The notes beneath the pieces are model-generated. The model was not told where the DNA came from, ran no database searches, and saw only the letters and a program-made list of their open reading frames with translations. Shown piece by piece: positions 50,237-59,472 of a DNA stretch of 64,000 nt (positions within the stretch are counted from its first letter, which is position 1; the number at the start of each line of letters is the position of its first letter). Made by a program: the position numbers and the translations under genes. The stretch spans positions 310,001-374,000 of the forward strand of contig JADFMN010000001.1 of NCBI GenBank assembly GCA_022563855.1, in the 5' to 3' direction. The stretch is from Armatimonadota bacterium (lineage in GTDB: Bacteria; Armatimonadota; Fimbriimonadia; Fimbriimonadales; Fimbriimonadaceae).

Positions 50237-50810
50237 CCGTGGAGCCCCCGTCCTGAGGGTCGAACTGCGACTCTCGAGCAGCGACAGGAGGCACGTCCTC
50301 ACCAACGAATGGCGGCGGTTGGACCTGCGCATCTTCGAGCCTCAATAGCTGTCGACGAAGTCGATCGGCCTCAGCCGTTGCCAGGCCCGGAATCGTCGCA
50401 ACAGCCCCTGCCCGGCCACCAACGAATACGCTCAGAATCGCCAGCCCCAGCATTCTCGAGATCGGTCCAGCGGTCACGTCGACGTGTTGGATACGAACGC
50501 GCGGCACGTACGCTCTCGTTCTCCAATAGATACCGTAGGCGACGCACAGGTCCGCATCCCCCAACCTGTACCGCCAGAAGTGGAATCTGCGACCGACCAA
50601 GTACTGAAGCCAGCCGGCGAAAGCCACAGCGAGTACGATCATCGCAACGCCTTTCGGAAAAGGCAACGGGTCAAATGCGCCGTGGAACGCGAAGTCCACT
50701 GGTATCAGCAACCCACCGACGACAAGCGACGATATGGCAGCCTCGATGCGCCAAAGCCGCTTCACATTGATATCGAGACTCGACCACTCTTTATCGAGAT
50801 CGTCGTTCAT
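50229..50810 (-). CDS. YdbS-like membrane protein with bacterial PH domain
   Basis: 193 residues. Two transmembrane helices (about 26-48 and 53-72) precede a bPH2 domain with LCVAYGIYWRTRAYVPRVRI and QHVDVTAGPISRMLGLAILS (about 88-128). This matches B. subtilis YdbS. It overlaps the YdbT-like gene by 8 bp, so the two are translated together and probably form a complex. Divergence from the family: a long acidic/proline-rich tail (QPPPFVGEDVPPVAARES). Confidence 0.88.
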   Translation of the reverse strand: MNDDLDKEWSSLDINVKRLWRIEAAISSLVVGGLLIPVDFAFHGAFDPLPFPKGVAMIVLAVAFAGWLQYLVGRRFHFWRYRLGDADLCVAYGIYWRTRAYVPRVRIQHVDVTAGPISRMLGLAILSVFVGGRAGAVATIPGLATAEADRLRRQLLRLEDAQVQPPPFVGEDVPPVAARESQFDPQDGGSTDV

Positions 50811-50845
50811 GCCTCAGCTATTGTACGGCGTAATCGCCTAGCACG

Positions 50846-51502
50846 CTACACCAGTCGCAACGGTTTTGGAGACGCGTACTGTGAATTGTCGTAAAACGGA
50901 ACGCCGAGAACGTGCGCAAACCGCTGTCCGAGCACCAGCAGTCTGCTGCAGCCGAAGTTGAGCGGCTGCCCAGCCCTGCACAGCATCTGGTCTCGCTCAA
51001 CGATGAGCAACGGCTCGGCCTGCCCCTTCCAGTACACCACCAGCCGATATATCACGACTCTGCTCGCAGGAAGGACGGACAACTCCTCTGTCAGCAGCAC
51101 AACGGCGTCTAATTCGATCAGCGACCCGCGCTTTCCACGCCGAAACGCAGCGCCGCCCTCCCTCCGATAGTACGTTCTTGAGCGCAGGTCGCACAGCATA
51201 TACTCCGACGAAAGCAAGGCCCAGAATCCAGACATGATCAACGCTGGACCGAGCCAGACTCCGATTGCGAAGCTAAAGATCGAACCTATCACCGGCAGTG
51301 GAACCAGGAGCGAGGCCAGCACGAGGGCGCCCGCAAGAAAACAGCCCGCGACCAACACTTGGTACCACTGCGGCGGCGCGAACAAAAGCCGCTTGTTTTC
51401 GCCCCAAAACCGGCCGGAAAGCGGAGTTTCCAGTCCGATTTTGCCGCGCTGCCGCGGAGGGCGGCCCTCCGCCCCGGTACGATTTTCTGGCCCAGCCTGC
51501 AT
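50846..51502 (-). CDS. Hypothetical two-TM membrane protein
   Basis: 218 residues from ATG 51502. An N-terminal basic segment (RPPRQRGKIGLETPLSGRFW), two transmembrane helices (about 54-73 and 77-98), and a C-terminal cytoplasmic domain with strands such as IELDAVVLLTEELSVLPASR and LLIVERDQMLCRAGQPL. The layout of helices plus a PH-like region is similar to its neighbours. No specific family. It lies 35 bp upstream of the ydbS-like gene on the same strand. Confidence 0.6.
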   Translation of the reverse strand: MQAGPENRTGAEGRPPRQRGKIGLETPLSGRFWGENKRLLFAPPQWYQVLVAGCFLAGALVLASLLVPLPVIGSIFSFAIGVWLGPALIMSGFWALLSSEYMLCDLRSRTYYRREGGAAFRRGKRGSLIELDAVVLLTEELSVLPASRVVIYRLVVYWKGQAEPLLIVERDQMLCRAGQPLNFGCSRLLVLGQRFAHVLGVPFYDNSQYASPKPLRLV

Positions 51503-51615
51503 CGTGCGTTGACAACTATACAAGCTTCGTCGCTGATACTAGCAATTCTGCCTGTTCTCAACGGTTGTGTCGTGAGCATTATGAGGATGTGGAACCTAAT
51601 AGGAGGAAGGGCTGG

Positions 51616-52500
51616 ATGACGAATCACGAAGAGTATCGCCAAATTCAAGAGAGATTTGAAGGCGCAAGCTCCTTGCCGCAGCTGCCGAAGTCTCCTTTGG
51701 CGCTCAGCAAGATGCTGGAGTCAGCCGATTCGTCTCCTCGAGAAATCGAGGTTCTGATACTTTCCGACCCTGCTTTGACAGCGGGGCTCCTGCGGGTCGC
51801 ATCTTCGGCGTTCCATGGCAGATCGAAACCGGTTACGACGGTTCGCGAGTCGATCTTGGTCCTCGGCTTCCGTGCGCTACGAAGTATGGCGATTGCCCTT
51901 TGGACACAAGCGTTGATCGTTGAGGCCAGCAAGAGATCGTTCTTCGACTCCAAGCGATTCACCAAGAACGGCAGCTTCGTGGGATTCCTGTCAAGCGCCT
52001 TGTACACGCATTCGACCAATGAGAGACAGCCGATGGACTGGGTGCCTGAAGAGGTTTATGCAGGCGGCGTGCTGCAGAACATCCCTTTTGGACTGCTTGC
52101 AGTGCTTCACCCGCGCGCGTTCAACGCCGTCTACGTACTGGCAAAGGAGAACAACTGGTCGCTGGAACAGGGGTTCCGGAGTCGATACTCTGTCGAGTTG
52201 GCGGAGCTTGCGCCGGCTGCGGCTAAGTCTCTCGGCTTGCCAGAGCTATTTGAGATCGTGATCTCCAACGCGCACAACCCGGAAGGGGCGATGGATCACT
52301 TCCGTCCGATGGCCTGCCTGCACTACGCGCGCACCATGGCCGACGCACGACAGTTCGGCTTGCAGCGCTGGGCCGTTGAGTTCGCCGTTTCTGGTGCGGT
52401 CCTAGAGGAGATCGACGTTCCACAGGATGTCGTGGATCAGATGATCGATGAGGCTCGGAGGCACGTGGTTCTTTACTGCCCTGCCTCGTCTGTGGCTTAA
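51616..52500 (+). CDS. HDOD domain protein
   Basis: 294 residues from ATG 51616 with AGGAGG nine bases upstream. The HDOD pattern starts SLPQLPKSPLALSKMLESAD, SDPALTAGLLRVASSAFHGR, then TTVRESILVLGFRALRSMAI (about 65-85) and continues with a helical C-terminal half. HDOD domains are degenerate HD-phosphohydrolases without metal ligands, used in signal transduction, often with c-di-GMP. Two GGDEF proteins in this window (40 and 53 kb) fit such a context. Confidence 0.88.
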   Translation: MTNHEEYRQIQERFEGASSLPQLPKSPLALSKMLESADSSPREIEVLILSDPALTAGLLRVASSAFHGRSKPVTTVRESILVLGFRALRSMAIALWTQALIVEASKRSFFDSKRFTKNGSFVGFLSSALYTHSTNERQPMDWVPEEVYAGGVLQNIPFGLLAVLHPRAFNAVYVLAKENNWSLEQGFRSRYSVELAELAPAAAKSLGLPELFEIVISNAHNPEGAMDHFRPMACLHYARTMADARQFGLQRWAVEFAVSGAVLEEIDVPQDVVDQMIDEARRHVVLYCPASSVA

Positions 52501-52544
52501 CTTCCACGTTCGCTTGGTATGCTTAACGCGTACCGACACCGGAC

Positions 52545-52991
52545 ATGATCTGCCCGCATTGCGAACACGATAACGACAGCAGCGCCGTGAATTGCGCCGG
52601 GTGCGGCGCTGAGTTGGCGAAACGCGTACCTGACAAGGACGGCGTCTTCTACTGCTATCGGCACCGAACGGTCGAGACGCGGCTGAGATGCGGTCGGTGC
52701 GGACGTCCGATCTGCACGCGCTGCGCGATGCTCGGCCACGCAGGCCCCCGATGCCCCGAATGCGGCAAGGCCAATATCCCGATCCGGACCCGCGCGATCG
52801 GGTTCGAAGTTGGAAGAACCTTCAAGAACATCTACCGCGGACCGAGAAGCATGTTCGCCTGGATCATTACGGCGGTGCTGGTTTTCACGGTTTTTCGAGC
52901 ATGCAGTGCCGTCCGGCGCAACCAACAGCGACCCCCGATCGAGCCTGAGCACAGGCAAGACGCGTTTGGTGAACCTGACGGCACCAATTAG
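52545..52991 (+). CDS. Zinc-ribbon/B-box membrane protein
   Basis: 148 residues. Zinc knuckles: CPHCEHDN ... NCAGCGAEL (3-25), then B-box-like YCYRHRTVETRLRCGRCGRP and ICTRCAMLGHAGPRCPECGK (36-75). A transmembrane helix (FAWIITAVLVFTVFRACS, about 104-121) and a polar tail follow. A B-box zinc finger with a membrane helix is often seen next to, or fused to, rhomboid proteases; no protease domain is present here. Function unknown. Confidence 0.8.
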   Translation: MICPHCEHDNDSSAVNCAGCGAELAKRVPDKDGVFYCYRHRTVETRLRCGRCGRPICTRCAMLGHAGPRCPECGKANIPIRTRAIGFEVGRTFKNIYRGPRSMFAWIITAVLVFTVFRACSAVRRNQQRPPIEPEHRQDAFGEPDGTN

Positions 52992-53132
52992 CCGCTTGCC
53001 TCTGTAGCGACAACTATTAGGAATTGAGGCAGAATCAGCAATGAATCTAGCCTGAAATGCCAAAGATATCCCTTGGCGAACCCGGGTTCAGGCGAAGTAA
53101 GAGTCGTTCGGTCCGCGCTGAGTTGGCGAAGC

Positions 53133-54605
53133 ATGGGAAGTACTGGTGAAAATCCGCCGCATTCCGGCAAATACGAGCGCGCACCGATTTCTGCCGCAGA
53201 TGAAATCCAAGATCGGCTCGCCGTTTACGAGCGCGCTGCGAGCCGTTTTGAGGAGCTGTTTCACGGATTGCCCATAGCGTGCTTCACATACAATCACGAT
53301 GGCAAGATCATCGAATGGAACGACGCCGCCACCAAGCTTTGGGGTCTTGAGGCGCACATCGCTGCGCTAGCCAGCATATTCGACGTGATCTTCCGGCCTG
53401 AAGATCGTGATCTGAGGCGTTCGCTCCACGCCGACGTACTCTCCGGCAAGCGGATAGAGCAGTTTGAAATCGAAACCGTCACACAGGGCGGGGAGTGTCG
53501 ATGGGTTCTCTTAAGTGAAATCCCGTGCAAGAGTCGAGACGGCAAGGTTGTCGGTGGCCTGTCGGCCAGCCTTGACATCACGTCGCGACGGAAATCAGAG
53601 GCCGAGCTGAAAGCAAGTCGCAATCTCTTCGGCACGTCCATCGAAGTGATGCAAGGCGGCGTGTTCATTCTCACCGCTGAAGGGCGAATCGACATCGCCA
53701 ATCCACGAGCAGGTGAAATCCTCGGAAAATCGGTGGAAGAGTTGGTCGGCTCCAATCTCCCTGATGCCATCCCAGGAGCGATCAAGGAGAATGGTGAGCT
53801 GTTTGCGGCAGACGAGCTCCCATCTCAACGCTCGATCGCAAATGGCGAGAGCTTTACCGACGTCGTCATTGGATTCAAATGCGAAGCCGACGAGACCGTT
53901 TGGATCAATCTGAAGTCAACGCCGATCGTCGAATGCGAAAGCGAGCCACCAACCGGTGCCGTGGTCTGCTTCTCAGACATCACATTGCGCTTAGAGCACA
54001 TCAACGAGATTGAGGATAGCCTCAGGCAAATCCGCGACCTCAACGTGATCATGGAGTTGCAGCATCTAGAGTTGGAGGACGCAAACGCAAAGCTCGAGGG
54101 GCTGGCTCACAAAGACGGGCTTACGGGGCTCGCTAACCACCGCGCGTTCCAAGACTTCTTGGATCAACAGCTTCAAATGGCGCTGGCTTTCAAACATGAT
54201 CTGTCTGTGATCCTGCTCGACGTGGACCATTTCAAGTTCTTCAACGACGAATTCGGACATCTGGAGGGCGATAACGTTCTGAAAAAAGTCGCCGACATTT
54301 TGAGCAAGTCAGCCAGGGACAGTGATCTAGTCGCGCGATACGGCGGAGAAGAATTCATCATCGTGCTGCCAAACACGAGTAGCGAAGATGCGAGGAAGGT
54401 AGGTGAGCGCTTCCGCAAGAGCATTGAGCGCCACGAATGGACGCCAGCGGCAGTCAGAGCAAGCTTCGGAATCACGACGCTCGACAATCGAAAGCTCTCC
54501 AAAGTCGATCTTATCGACGAGGCTGACCGAGCGCTCTACTGGTCAAAGGAGAACGGCAGGAATCGGTCCACGCACTACGCCGATATCGTAGACAAAGCCG
54601 CCTAG
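53133..54605 (+). CDS. PAS-PAS-GGDEF diguanylate cyclase
   Basis: 490 residues from ATG 53133; a TTG at 53073 gives a longer but unconserved start. PAS 1 (about 38-160): RFEELFHGLPIACFTYNHDG, then GGECRWVLLSEIPCKSRDGK and DITSRRKSE. PAS 2 (about 165-300): VMQGGVFILTAEGRIDIANP. GGDEF (about 325-480): LAHKDGLTGLANHRAFQDFL, VILLDVDHFKFFNDEFGH, active site RYGGEEFIIVLPNTSSED (GGEEF). It makes c-di-GMP in response to a signal read by the PAS domains. No transmembrane segment. Convergent with the DUF6786 gene by 4 bp. Confidence 0.94.
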   Translation: MGSTGENPPHSGKYERAPISAADEIQDRLAVYERAASRFEELFHGLPIACFTYNHDGKIIEWNDAATKLWGLEAHIAALASIFDVIFRPEDRDLRRSLHADVLSGKRIEQFEIETVTQGGECRWVLLSEIPCKSRDGKVVGGLSASLDITSRRKSEAELKASRNLFGTSIEVMQGGVFILTAEGRIDIANPRAGEILGKSVEELVGSNLPDAIPGAIKENGELFAADELPSQRSIANGESFTDVVIGFKCEADETVWINLKSTPIVECESEPPTGAVVCFSDITLRLEHINEIEDSLRQIRDLNVIMELQHLELEDANAKLEGLAHKDGLTGLANHRAFQDFLDQQLQMALAFKHDLSVILLDVDHFKFFNDEFGHLEGDNVLKKVADILSKSARDSDLVARYGGEEFIIVLPNTSSEDARKVGERFRKSIERHEWTPAAVRASFGITTLDNRKLSKVDLIDEADRALYWSKENGRNRSTHYADIVDKAA

Positions 54606-55873
54606 CCTCGCACGCCTCCAGCCATCGCTGCGATCACAAGATTCAGATCGACTCCGAGGGTCGCCGTCGCGATCTCTTGCAACTGTGGCTGCGGTCCGAT
54701 GAAGTGAAACGTCCTGTGAAAATGGGTGACTGATTCGCCCGGACCGATGGCGATCGCAGGCGAACTGGACTCCAACTCGTAGAACGGTCCAAGCGGCGGC
54801 TCATCCTCCGACGGCGGGCCGTCGTTGTAGCTGTTGACTACGTCGCCGCCGTACGGCTCGTCCTGAAGCTCCCACATCGAATTGACGTAGTCAGTCGCGC
54901 CCTCTGGCAACGTGTACTCGACGATCGTGAGCAACTGCCGCCACGGATCGTAGCTGCCGACGAACGAGCGAGCGCGTTGGGGACCGATTCCGATCTTGCT
55001 GCGATACGCGCCGTCCGCTTTGAAGAACAGGACGTCGTCTCGAACTACCAGCCGGTCTTCCGGGACCTTGCCGAAGTACTCGTCATTCACCTTTTTGCCG
55101 AGATCTTCCTCCGAGCCGGCGATAAACGGCATCGTTACGACAGTGGTGTCCGAGTGCTTGAACATGCCCAAAATCCAAATCGACAGCAACCCTGTCTCGC
55201 GCGTCCAGGCTGTATCGCCCGTGTTCGACAACGTGCTCTTCGACTCATACGCGACCATGGACAGCTTTTCGCTCGGACGCACGCCCAAGAATCGCTCGAC
55301 GTCGTCCGCATCGAGCAGACGGACGGACCGCTCGATCCCTACGTTGAACACGGTTCCGCTGTAGTTCTCGAGCGTTCCACTGGCCTCGAACGATACCTCT
55401 GTCTCACTCTGCGACACGACGGCGTACGGAGCGGTGTCGATCAGCTCGGGCGTCTGCCAATCATCAAATATGAATTCGTCGCCTTCTTTGAAAAAGATAC
55501 CGAACTGCCCTCCCTCGGGCCCGATCCAAAACCGGTCTTCCCCGCCGAAAACGTTGATGTGCGGGACGAGTTCCCCGCTCTTGATGAACTCGTAGTTGAT
55601 GAACCCGTTGCCGACGCCGGACTTTGCGTTCGACGTGCTGGTCATCACGCGGCCCTGATAAGCTGGCGCAACTGCAATTGCGGGGCCGTCTCCACCGCCG
55701 AGCACGACTAGATCGTTCATGTGCTCTTCTAGGAACTTCACATCGTCCGCAAACGTGACCACGCCTGAATCACCTGCACTCGCGCCACCAGCGGTTCCGT
55801 TGTCCTTGCCCCCTCCGCAGCCGATTGCCAGACCAAAAACTGCAAGTATCAGAACCCATTGCGTGTTACCCAT
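54602..55873 (-). CDS. DUF6786 family lipoprotein
   Basis: 423 residues. N-terminal signal with a lipobox (LAVFGLAIGCGGG, Cys19). The mature part opens with FADDVKFLEEHMNDLVVLGG and continues AVAPAYQGRVMTSTSNAKSG, HINVFGGEDRFWIGPEGGQF and WQTPELIDTAPYAVVSQSET, the pattern of DUF6786 proteins, a beta-rich family in carbohydrate-active loci of Bacteroidota, Planctomycetes and Armatimonadota; related folds (aldose-1-epimerase-like) are suspected. Function unknown. Confidence 0.82.
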   Translation of the reverse strand: MGNTQWVLILAVFGLAIGCGGGKDNGTAGGASAGDSGVVTFADDVKFLEEHMNDLVVLGGGDGPAIAVAPAYQGRVMTSTSNAKSGVGNGFINYEFIKSGELVPHINVFGGEDRFWIGPEGGQFGIFFKEGDEFIFDDWQTPELIDTAPYAVVSQSETEVSFEASGTLENYSGTVFNVGIERSVRLLDADDVERFLGVRPSEKLSMVAYESKSTLSNTGDTAWTRETGLLSIWILGMFKHSDTTVVTMPFIAGSEEDLGKKVNDEYFGKVPEDRLVVRDDVLFFKADGAYRSKIGIGPQRARSFVGSYDPWRQLLTIVEYTLPEGATDYVNSMWELQDEPYGGDVVNSYNDGPPSEDEPPLGPFYELESSSPAIAIGPGESVTHFHRTFHFIGPQPQLQEIATATLGVDLNLVIAAMAGGVRG

Positions 55874-55910
55874 TCTCCGCGTCCTCCGCTCGAGCGGAGT
55901 ATATCCCGGA

Positions 55911-58900
55911 TCACCCTTTCACGTACGCTTTCGCAGGTATCAGCCCGTCCTGTCTGGCCTCTGGCAGCACGCACGGAACCACGACCGAGACTCCTGGCTC
56001 TTGCATCGTCACGCCGAACCACACGTCGGCAGCCGCGATCGTCACCGGGTTGTGCGTGATCAGAATGAACTGGGAGTTCACAGTGAACTCGCGCAGAAGA
56101 GAGATGTACCGCTCGACGTTCCGTCCGTCGAGGGGCGCATCGACCTCATCGAGGATGACGAGTGGGCTTGGCTTGACCTTGAGCAGAGCGAAGATGAACG
56201 CCGTTGCGGCCAGCGCCCTCTCCCCGCCGCTCAACAGCTCCAGCCGCTGCCGCCTCTTTCCTGGCACGGTCACCCTGATGTCGACTCCTGAATCCAAGGG
56301 GTGCTTCGGATCGAGCAGAGCGATCTCCACCTCTCCGCCGTCGAACAGCTTCCGGAAAGTCTCGCCGAACGCGACCTGGAGCTTGGCGAACGTGGCTTCA
56401 AACCTGTCCTGAGTCAACAGATCCAACTCGTTTATGCTCTCCTTGATCTCGGCCATGCCAGACAGGATGTCCTGGCTCTGCGCCGTCAACTCTTCGTGCC
56501 GCTCGGTGAGTCTCTCGAACGCCTCTATCGCGCCCAAGTTGACGTCGCCCATCTCCTTCAACTCTCGCCGGAGCCTTGGCACCAGCTGTCTGGCGTCGGC
56601 AGGGATCTCGGTTTTGGGCGCGCGATTGACCGCATCGATCTCGGTCACGCCGTACTCTTCGACCAAGCGCTGCGCGGTGGCGGTTCTGCGGGTATCGAGC
56701 CGCACACGCTTGACCTCTGCCCGATGAGCTTGTTCGGCGAAGGTCTGGGCGCCGACCTGGGCAGCCTTTGCTTCCTTTGCCGCGACCGCGCCAGCCTCGA
56801 CCACTTCCGTCTTCTTGGTCGCAAGACCGCTCAGTCGGCTCTCAGTATTCTCGACCGATTTTTCAGCCGCTTCAATGCGCGTTTCGGTTTCGAGGATCAA
56901 CTTTCGCTGACGCTCCCTGTCCGGCTCAAGGTTGGCGGTGCGCCTTCGTTGCACGGCCTGTGCGTCGGTCAGATTCCGAACACGAACCTCGATGTCGGTC
57001 CGCCGCTGCTTCGCTTCTGCAGCCCTTGCATCCGCCTCGTGCAACCTGACCTCGGCGCCCTCTGCGTCGGCAGACTTTGCGACGAGGCTCTTGAGGATTT
57101 CGTCTCTCTGCCGCTCTACTTTCGTCGCGTCGATCTCGCTCTCGTCAACCGCAGGTTCTGCCTGTATCGAATCGCGCTCAGCCTCAAGCTTCTCTTGTCC
57201 CCTCACGGTGGCTTGCAGCTCATGGCGAAGGTTCAGCAGCCACGACTTCGACTCGTCGTGCTGGACGACCAAGCCATCGGCTGTCTTTCGCGCCTCGTCG
57301 AGCTTTGCTCCGTGCTCGGCTCGCGCTTGCTCGCAACTCTCACGGTCGGCTTCGAGCAGTTCGAGCTCCTTCGTCAGCTCGACGATCTTACTCTCGACCT
57401 TGTGCAAATCCGCAATCCTTCGAACGACGCCAGTGCCGCCGTTGGCCGTCTCGCCTCCCGTGATCGATCCGGACGCGTGGACGACGTCTCCTTCTAGCGA
57501 CACGAGGCAAGTAAAACCGGTTTCCTTGGCAAGTTCGAGGCTCGTCGCAAGGGTGTCGGTGACGACGACCCCGTCCAAGACTGAATCGACGATCTGCCGG
57601 TGCGCGTCGTCGCACTTGACCAGCTCGCTGGCTAGACCGATCACACCCGGGTGCTGCAGCAACGTCGTTTTCCGCGCTGTTTGCGGCCGCGTCCAAACGA
57701 GCGACAGCGGTCTGAACGTCGCTCGGCCGAGCTTTTGCGACTTCAGCAGCTCCACTGCGTTTTGAGCGTGCTTCAGGTCTCTAACTATTAGATCGTTCGC
57801 TGCGGCGCCAAGAGCGACTTCTACCGCTGGGGCGTACTCCGAGTCCACTTCCAAGCACTCGCCGAGCGGCAAGTACGATCCGCGCAAAGCCCCGCTTTCG
57901 ACTGCGCTCATGATCGCCAGAGCGCCTTGCGCCAAACCTTCGTGCGCGTCGATCGTCGATTGGAGGCCGCTTCGGCGACCATCGAGGACGGCAAGCTCGT
58001 TCATCAGCCTGCGGACTTTCGCAGCGCACTCCTCCTCCTTCTCCCTCAACTGCTTCAGAGACGCAACAGCGGATTCGATCTTTGACTTGGAACTCGCTAC
58101 TGCGCCGTCAATCTCCTCGAACGCCTTCTCGCCGTCCTGAATTGCTTTCTCGATGTCCGGGATACCGTCTTGGATGCCCGTCAGCTCGACTTCGATCGCG
58201 CTCAGGCGCTCGAGCTTGTGCGCTCGCTCCAGCTCGGCGCGCTGGCTTCTGGCCGTGGCCTCGCGTACGACGACCAGCTCTTTTTCAATCTCTGCAAGCT
58301 GTTTCGCCAACCCTCTGGCTTCTTGGTCTGCGCCAGAGAGGTCAACGCGCAATGCGCTCAGCGCGTCGGCCTCTCTCTTCTCGGCCTCGACAGCCTTCTC
58401 CAAATCGATCGCGGCGTCCTTGATCTGCCGGTCTGCCTGCTCTGAATCCGCGCCGAGGCTGGTTTCCAGCACGCTAAGGCTCTCCAGTCGGCTTTGCGCT
58501 ACCTGCCGCTCGGCAATCGTCCTTTCGAGGGCGGTCCTCTCCTCTTGGTACTTCTGCCGCAGCGCATCCAGGTCGGTGTCCAACTGCACGATCTTGGAGG
58601 CTGTTGTGGCGGCTTCGCGCTCGAGCTCTTCTGCCCGGGTCGTCTCCTGCTCGACCATCTTGGTCGCGCCGACCAGTTGCTCGTCTACTTCCTTGAGCTG
58701 GGTGACGATCTTTGCGACCTCGTGGATGAGCATGCCGGATTCCATCGACCGCAACGACGTCATCGCCTGCTTGTACCGCCGCGCCGTCTCGGCCTCATTT
58801 TTCAGCGGCTCGCGTTGAGTCTCGATCTCCGATACGATGTCGTGCACCCTGTCCAGATGATCTTGGGCGGAGTCCAAACGGCGAAGCGACTCGGTCCTGC

Positions 58901-59417
58901 GCACGCGGTACCGCATGACTCCAGCCGCCTCGTCGATCCAATTTCGACGCTGCTCGGGGGATGCAGCCAGCGCCTGGTCGATTTCCTGCTGGCCGACGAT
59001 CGCATAACCTGCCCGGCCGAGTCCCGAATCGGAAAGGAGGTCAACGACATCTCTGAGTCGGCACGTGCGCCCGTTGATTCGGTAGTTGCTGTCGCCGCGC
59101 CGGGTGACCCGTCGCGTCAGCGAGACCTCGGGAGCGTCCAACGGCAACGCGCCGTCCTCGTTGTCGAACGTCAGCGTGACTTCGGCAAAGCCAAGCGCTT
59201 TCCGGCGGCCTGAGCCGGCAAAGATCACGTCAGCGCTCGTCTTGGCGCGCAAGCTACTGGTCTTCGCCTCGCCGAGTCCCCAGAGGATGGCGTCGACGAT
59301 GTTCGACTTGCCGCAGCCGTTCGGCCCGACGATCGCCGTAAGGTCCGCGTCGACCTCGACCTCGGTCCTATCCGCAAACGTCTTGAATCCGTAGATGCTC
59401 ACGCGCTTCAGCTTCAT
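55911..59417 (-). CDS. smc: Chromosome segregation protein SMC
   Basis: 1168 residues from ATG 59417, which has AAGGTG 6 bases upstream; a GTG three codons earlier is less likely. Walker A GPNGCGKSNIVDAILWGLGE (about 31-50), QQEIDQ Q-loop near 145, a coiled coil from 160 to 500, the hinge (ESGALRGSYLPLGECLEVDS to about 650), a second coiled coil to about 1000, ABC signature LLSGGERALAATAFIFALL and Walker B PLVILDEVDAPLDGRNVER. It compacts and segregates chromosomes with ScpA/ScpB, which are not in this window. Confidence 0.97.
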   Translation of the reverse strand: MKLKRVSIYGFKTFADRTEVEVDADLTAIVGPNGCGKSNIVDAILWGLGEAKTSSLRAKTSADVIFAGSGRRKALGFAEVTLTFDNEDGALPLDAPEVSLTRRVTRRGDSNYRINGRTCRLRDVVDLLSDSGLGRAGYAIVGQQEIDQALAASPEQRRNWIDEAAGVMRYRVRRTESLRRLDSAQDHLDRVHDIVSEIETQREPLKNEAETARRYKQAMTSLRSMESGMLIHEVAKIVTQLKEVDEQLVGATKMVEQETTRAEELEREAATTASKIVQLDTDLDALRQKYQEERTALERTIAERQVAQSRLESLSVLETSLGADSEQADRQIKDAAIDLEKAVEAEKREADALSALRVDLSGADQEARGLAKQLAEIEKELVVVREATARSQRAELERAHKLERLSAIEVELTGIQDGIPDIEKAIQDGEKAFEEIDGAVASSKSKIESAVASLKQLREKEEECAAKVRRLMNELAVLDGRRSGLQSTIDAHEGLAQGALAIMSAVESGALRGSYLPLGECLEVDSEYAPAVEVALGAAANDLIVRDLKHAQNAVELLKSQKLGRATFRPLSLVWTRPQTARKTTLLQHPGVIGLASELVKCDDAHRQIVDSVLDGVVVTDTLATSLELAKETGFTCLVSLEGDVVHASGSITGGETANGGTGVVRRIADLHKVESKIVELTKELELLEADRESCEQARAEHGAKLDEARKTADGLVVQHDESKSWLLNLRHELQATVRGQEKLEAERDSIQAEPAVDESEIDATKVERQRDEILKSLVAKSADAEGAEVRLHEADARAAEAKQRRTDIEVRVRNLTDAQAVQRRRTANLEPDRERQRKLILETETRIEAAEKSVENTESRLSGLATKKTEVVEAGAVAAKEAKAAQVGAQTFAEQAHRAEVKRVRLDTRRTATAQRLVEEYGVTEIDAVNRAPKTEIPADARQLVPRLRRELKEMGDVNLGAIEAFERLTERHEELTAQSQDILSGMAEIKESINELDLLTQDRFEATFAKLQVAFGETFRKLFDGGEVEIALLDPKHPLDSGVDIRVTVPGKRRQRLELLSGGERALAATAFIFALLKVKPSPLVILDEVDAPLDGRNVERYISLLREFTVNSQFILITHNPVTIAAADVWFGVTMQEPGVSVVVPCVLPEARQDGLIPAKAYVKG

Positions 59418-59472
59418 GCGCGGCACCTTCCCGTAGAACTAGGCAAATCCAACGATATCACAACCATTCCAG

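Noticed and set aside
50807-50818. Fifth copy of the double-hairpin repeat (CATGCCTCAG)
   Set aside because: Only 10 bases match the terminus and no partner arms follow; probably chance at the ydbS-like start codon.
56301-57497. 398-residue plus-strand ORF
   Set aside because: Antisense shadow of smc with leucine-rich noise typical of the reverse strand of a coiled coil.
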